Assembly (NCBI GenBank): GCA_009789175.1
Contig: CP046866.1
Span: 1,426,001 to 1,490,000, forward strand
Direction of reading: 5' to 3'
DNA length: 64,000 nt
Origin: Salinibaculum litoreum
GTDB lineage: Archaea; Halobacteriota; Halobacteria; Halobacteriales; Haloarculaceae
The position numbers and the translations under genes were made by a program. The notes beneath the pieces are model-generated. The model had not been told where the DNA came from. It did no database searches and saw only the letters and a program-made list of their open reading frames with translations. This document shows, piece after piece, positions 62,849-64,000 of the stretch; positions within the stretch are counted from its first letter, which is position 1, and every line of letters begins with the position of its first letter.

Positions 62849-63544
62849 CTACAGTGGCGTCGCGAACTGCTCGACCGCTTCCAGGAACCCATCAGCATAG
62901 GCTGCCTCTGTCACGTACTCGGCAGCAGCACGGACCTGCTCGTCAGCGTTGGCGACGGCGACACCTCTGCCCGCCACCTCGAAGGTAGGGGCATCGTTTT
63001 CCGAGTCGCCAACAGCCAGAAAATCAGCCGGCGTCAGGTCCAGTTCCGTCGCTACTGCTTCCAGTCCCTTGCCCTTGTCCACGTCCGGCGAGACGACGTG
63101 GTAGGCAAAGCCAGTGTCGAGAACGACCATCCCGTGGTCGGTGGCAATCTCCTCGAGCGGGGACAGCGGCATGTCACGGCTCACGGCCAGTTCCGTCTCC
63201 CGCCAGCGGTTGACAAGGTCGGCTGCCCCCCAGCCCAGTTCGTACCCACGCTCGCGGTACTCGGTTGCGACTGCTTCCGCCGCTGTACGGTCGCCGACGA
63301 TAGAGAGGGTGTCGCGGCCAGCCAGCGCCACCCCGCCGTTTTCCGCGACGACATACTGTGCCATCCCGAGAAACTCACAGAGAGCAACGGGATAGGGCAT
63401 CGCCTTGCCCGTGGCGACGACGACCGGCGTCGGCCAGGAACGAAGCACTGCCATGACGCGGGGGTCCAGCGCGCGCTGGTCGTCTGTCAGCGTGCCGTCG
63501 ATGTCGACCACGAGCGGCGGCGCGTCCTCGGGTACGGTGACCAT
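62849..63544 (-). CDS. HAD phosphoglycolate-phosphatase-like (TA1205 type)
   Basis: 231 residues from the ATG at 63544. The DxD is in VVDIDGTLTDDQRALDPRV (Asp14, Asp16), the cap follows PTPVVVATGKAMPYPVAL, and the C-terminal aspartates are in DFLAVGDSENDAPTFEVAG. This subgroup hydrolyses phosphoglycolate or related sugar phosphates. The frame upstream of 63544 is long but has no family content. Its stop is 15 nt from the kinase end. Confidence 0.88.
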   Translation of the reverse strand: MVTVPEDAPPLVVDIDGTLTDDQRALDPRVMAVLRSWPTPVVVATGKAMPYPVALCEFLGMAQYVVAENGGVALAGRDTLSIVGDRTAAEAVATEYRERGYELGWGAADLVNRWRETELAVSRDMPLSPLEEIATDHGMVVLDTGFAYHVVSPDVDKGKGLEAVATELDLTPADFLAVGDSENDAPTFEVAGRGVAVANADEQVRAAAEYVTEAAYADGFLEAVEQFATPL

Positions 63545-63575
63545 ACCCGGTCGTCGGTGCGGTGAGCCTTCCCGG

Positions 63576-64000
63576 TTACGTCTCGTTGAGCACTTCGTAG
63601 GCTTCCTGAACGCGTTTGAACTCCTCTTCGTCGCCGCTGTCGGCATCCGGGTGGACCTCCTTGATACGCTCGCGGTAGGCCCGCCTGACCGCACTGTCGT
63701 CGGCATCCGGTGAGACACCGAGGACCTGCGATGCCTGACGGACGCTCTGTCGGGACTGCTGGACACCGCCGCGGGCCTGTTGCTGGCGACGCCGTTGTTC
63801 CTGACGGACCCGCTGTCGGCGGGCACGCTGGCGCTGTTCCTGTCGGGGGGGAGTCCACTCCTCTCGGGGGCCGGCACCGAACCCGCCGCGGTCACTCTGA
63901 CGACGCCGCTGTGCTCGGTTGACAGCCGCCCGGCGCTCGACACCGCGATACATGCGAGCGAGCAACCGCCCGCTGGCCTGGTAGTACAGACCGTATGCGA
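63576..64000 (-). CDS. C-terminal J-domain protein, 5' end outside window
   Basis: The frame is open from 63576 to the right edge. The visible part begins YGLYYQASGRLLARMYRGVE, followed by a Gln/Arg-rich linker, and ends with a J domain: QVLGVSPDADDSAVRRAYRE, HPDADSGDEEEFKRVQEAYE. The HPD loop is intact, so it should stimulate a DnaK-type ATPase. The TTG at 63965 is a possible start, but the uninterrupted frame and helix-like YGLYYQASG suggest a longer protein with an N-terminal membrane part. Confidence 0.8.
   Translation of the reverse strand, partial: AYGLYYQASGRLLARMYRGVERRAAVNRAQRRRQSDRGGFGAGPREEWTPPRQEQRQRARRQRVRQEQRRRQQQARGGVQQSRQSVRQASQVLGVSPDADDSAVRRAYRERIKEVHPDADSGDEEEFKRVQEAYEVLNET

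Noticed and set aside
1-64000. CRISPR array or complete insertion sequence
   Set aside because: I saw no regularly spaced repeats and no transposase-like frame.

Overview
The window is chromosomal DNA from a haloarchaeon (class Halobacteria). The evidence is the archaeal S10/spc ribosomal gene order ending in secY, very acidic high-GC proteins, leaderless promoters with TATA-like elements about 28 nt before the start codon, haloarchaeal-only families (DUF7344, HalOD1, bat-type HTH, DUF7511, DUF7282) and twin-arginine signals on exported proteins. A Haloarcula-like family is plausible but is only an inference.

Positions 1 to about 32400 hold a surface-polysaccharide region. It carries three genes of a UDP-2,3-diacetamido-uronate type pathway (Gfo/Idh/MocA dehydrogenase, DegT-type aminotransferase, hexapeptide acetyltransferase; 5756-8422), and the UDP-sugar 6-dehydrogenase expected for the first step lies at 13435-14784. 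Around them are two polysaccharide deacetylase-like proteins, a PP-loop ATPase of unknown substrate, two GNAT-type acyltransferases, a GT4 glycosyltransferase, a GT-C-like membrane protein, a DUF1616 membrane protein, a DUF354 protein, a PHP/ATP-grasp/PIG-L operon, two alkaline-phosphatase-fold (sulfatase-like) proteins, two exported beta-helix proteins and a secreted acidic protein rich in N-glycosylation sequons.

Embedded at 8925-16379 is a block of small regulators: four DUF7344 winged-helix proteins, a GAF/bat regulator, a MarR-like winged helix, a HalOD1 protein, a DUF7511 protein and an unlisted 40-residue ORF. A shared element, YRTAACAAA followed by C/A-rich bases, sits upstream of at least eight genes or operons of the polysaccharide and regulator region, always in the same orientation as the gene. 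In three leaderless cases it lies 28-29 nt before the start codon. It may be a promoter class that ties the region together.

Positions 32556-34267 hold a bat-type regulator and a quinone-oxidoreductase-like protein. Positions 34690-49100 hold one minus-strand operon: SPOUT RNA methyltransferase, L3, L4, L23, L2, S19, L22, S3, L29, RNase P component 1, S17, L14, L24, S4e, L5, S14, S8, L6, L32e, L19e, L18, S5, L30, L15, SecY. Most junctions overlap by 1-8 nt. L32e carries a tandem duplication of its N-terminal helix-hairpin-helix extension.

Between this operon and a tRNA-Gly(GCC) gene lies a large Type IIG restriction-modification-like gene (50041-54279). It is bounded by near-perfect inverted repeats and has a duplicated 3' end and an AT-richer specificity half, so it looks like an acquired cassette. 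The last 10 kb is core housekeeping: a zinc-ribbon-like small protein, MTH1187-type protein, Mch, HAD phosphatases, an NmrA-like SDR, another bat regulator, a GTPBP1-type GTPase, a MEDS-histidine kinase with a degenerate ATP-binding N-box, and the C-terminal part of a J-domain protein that runs off the window.
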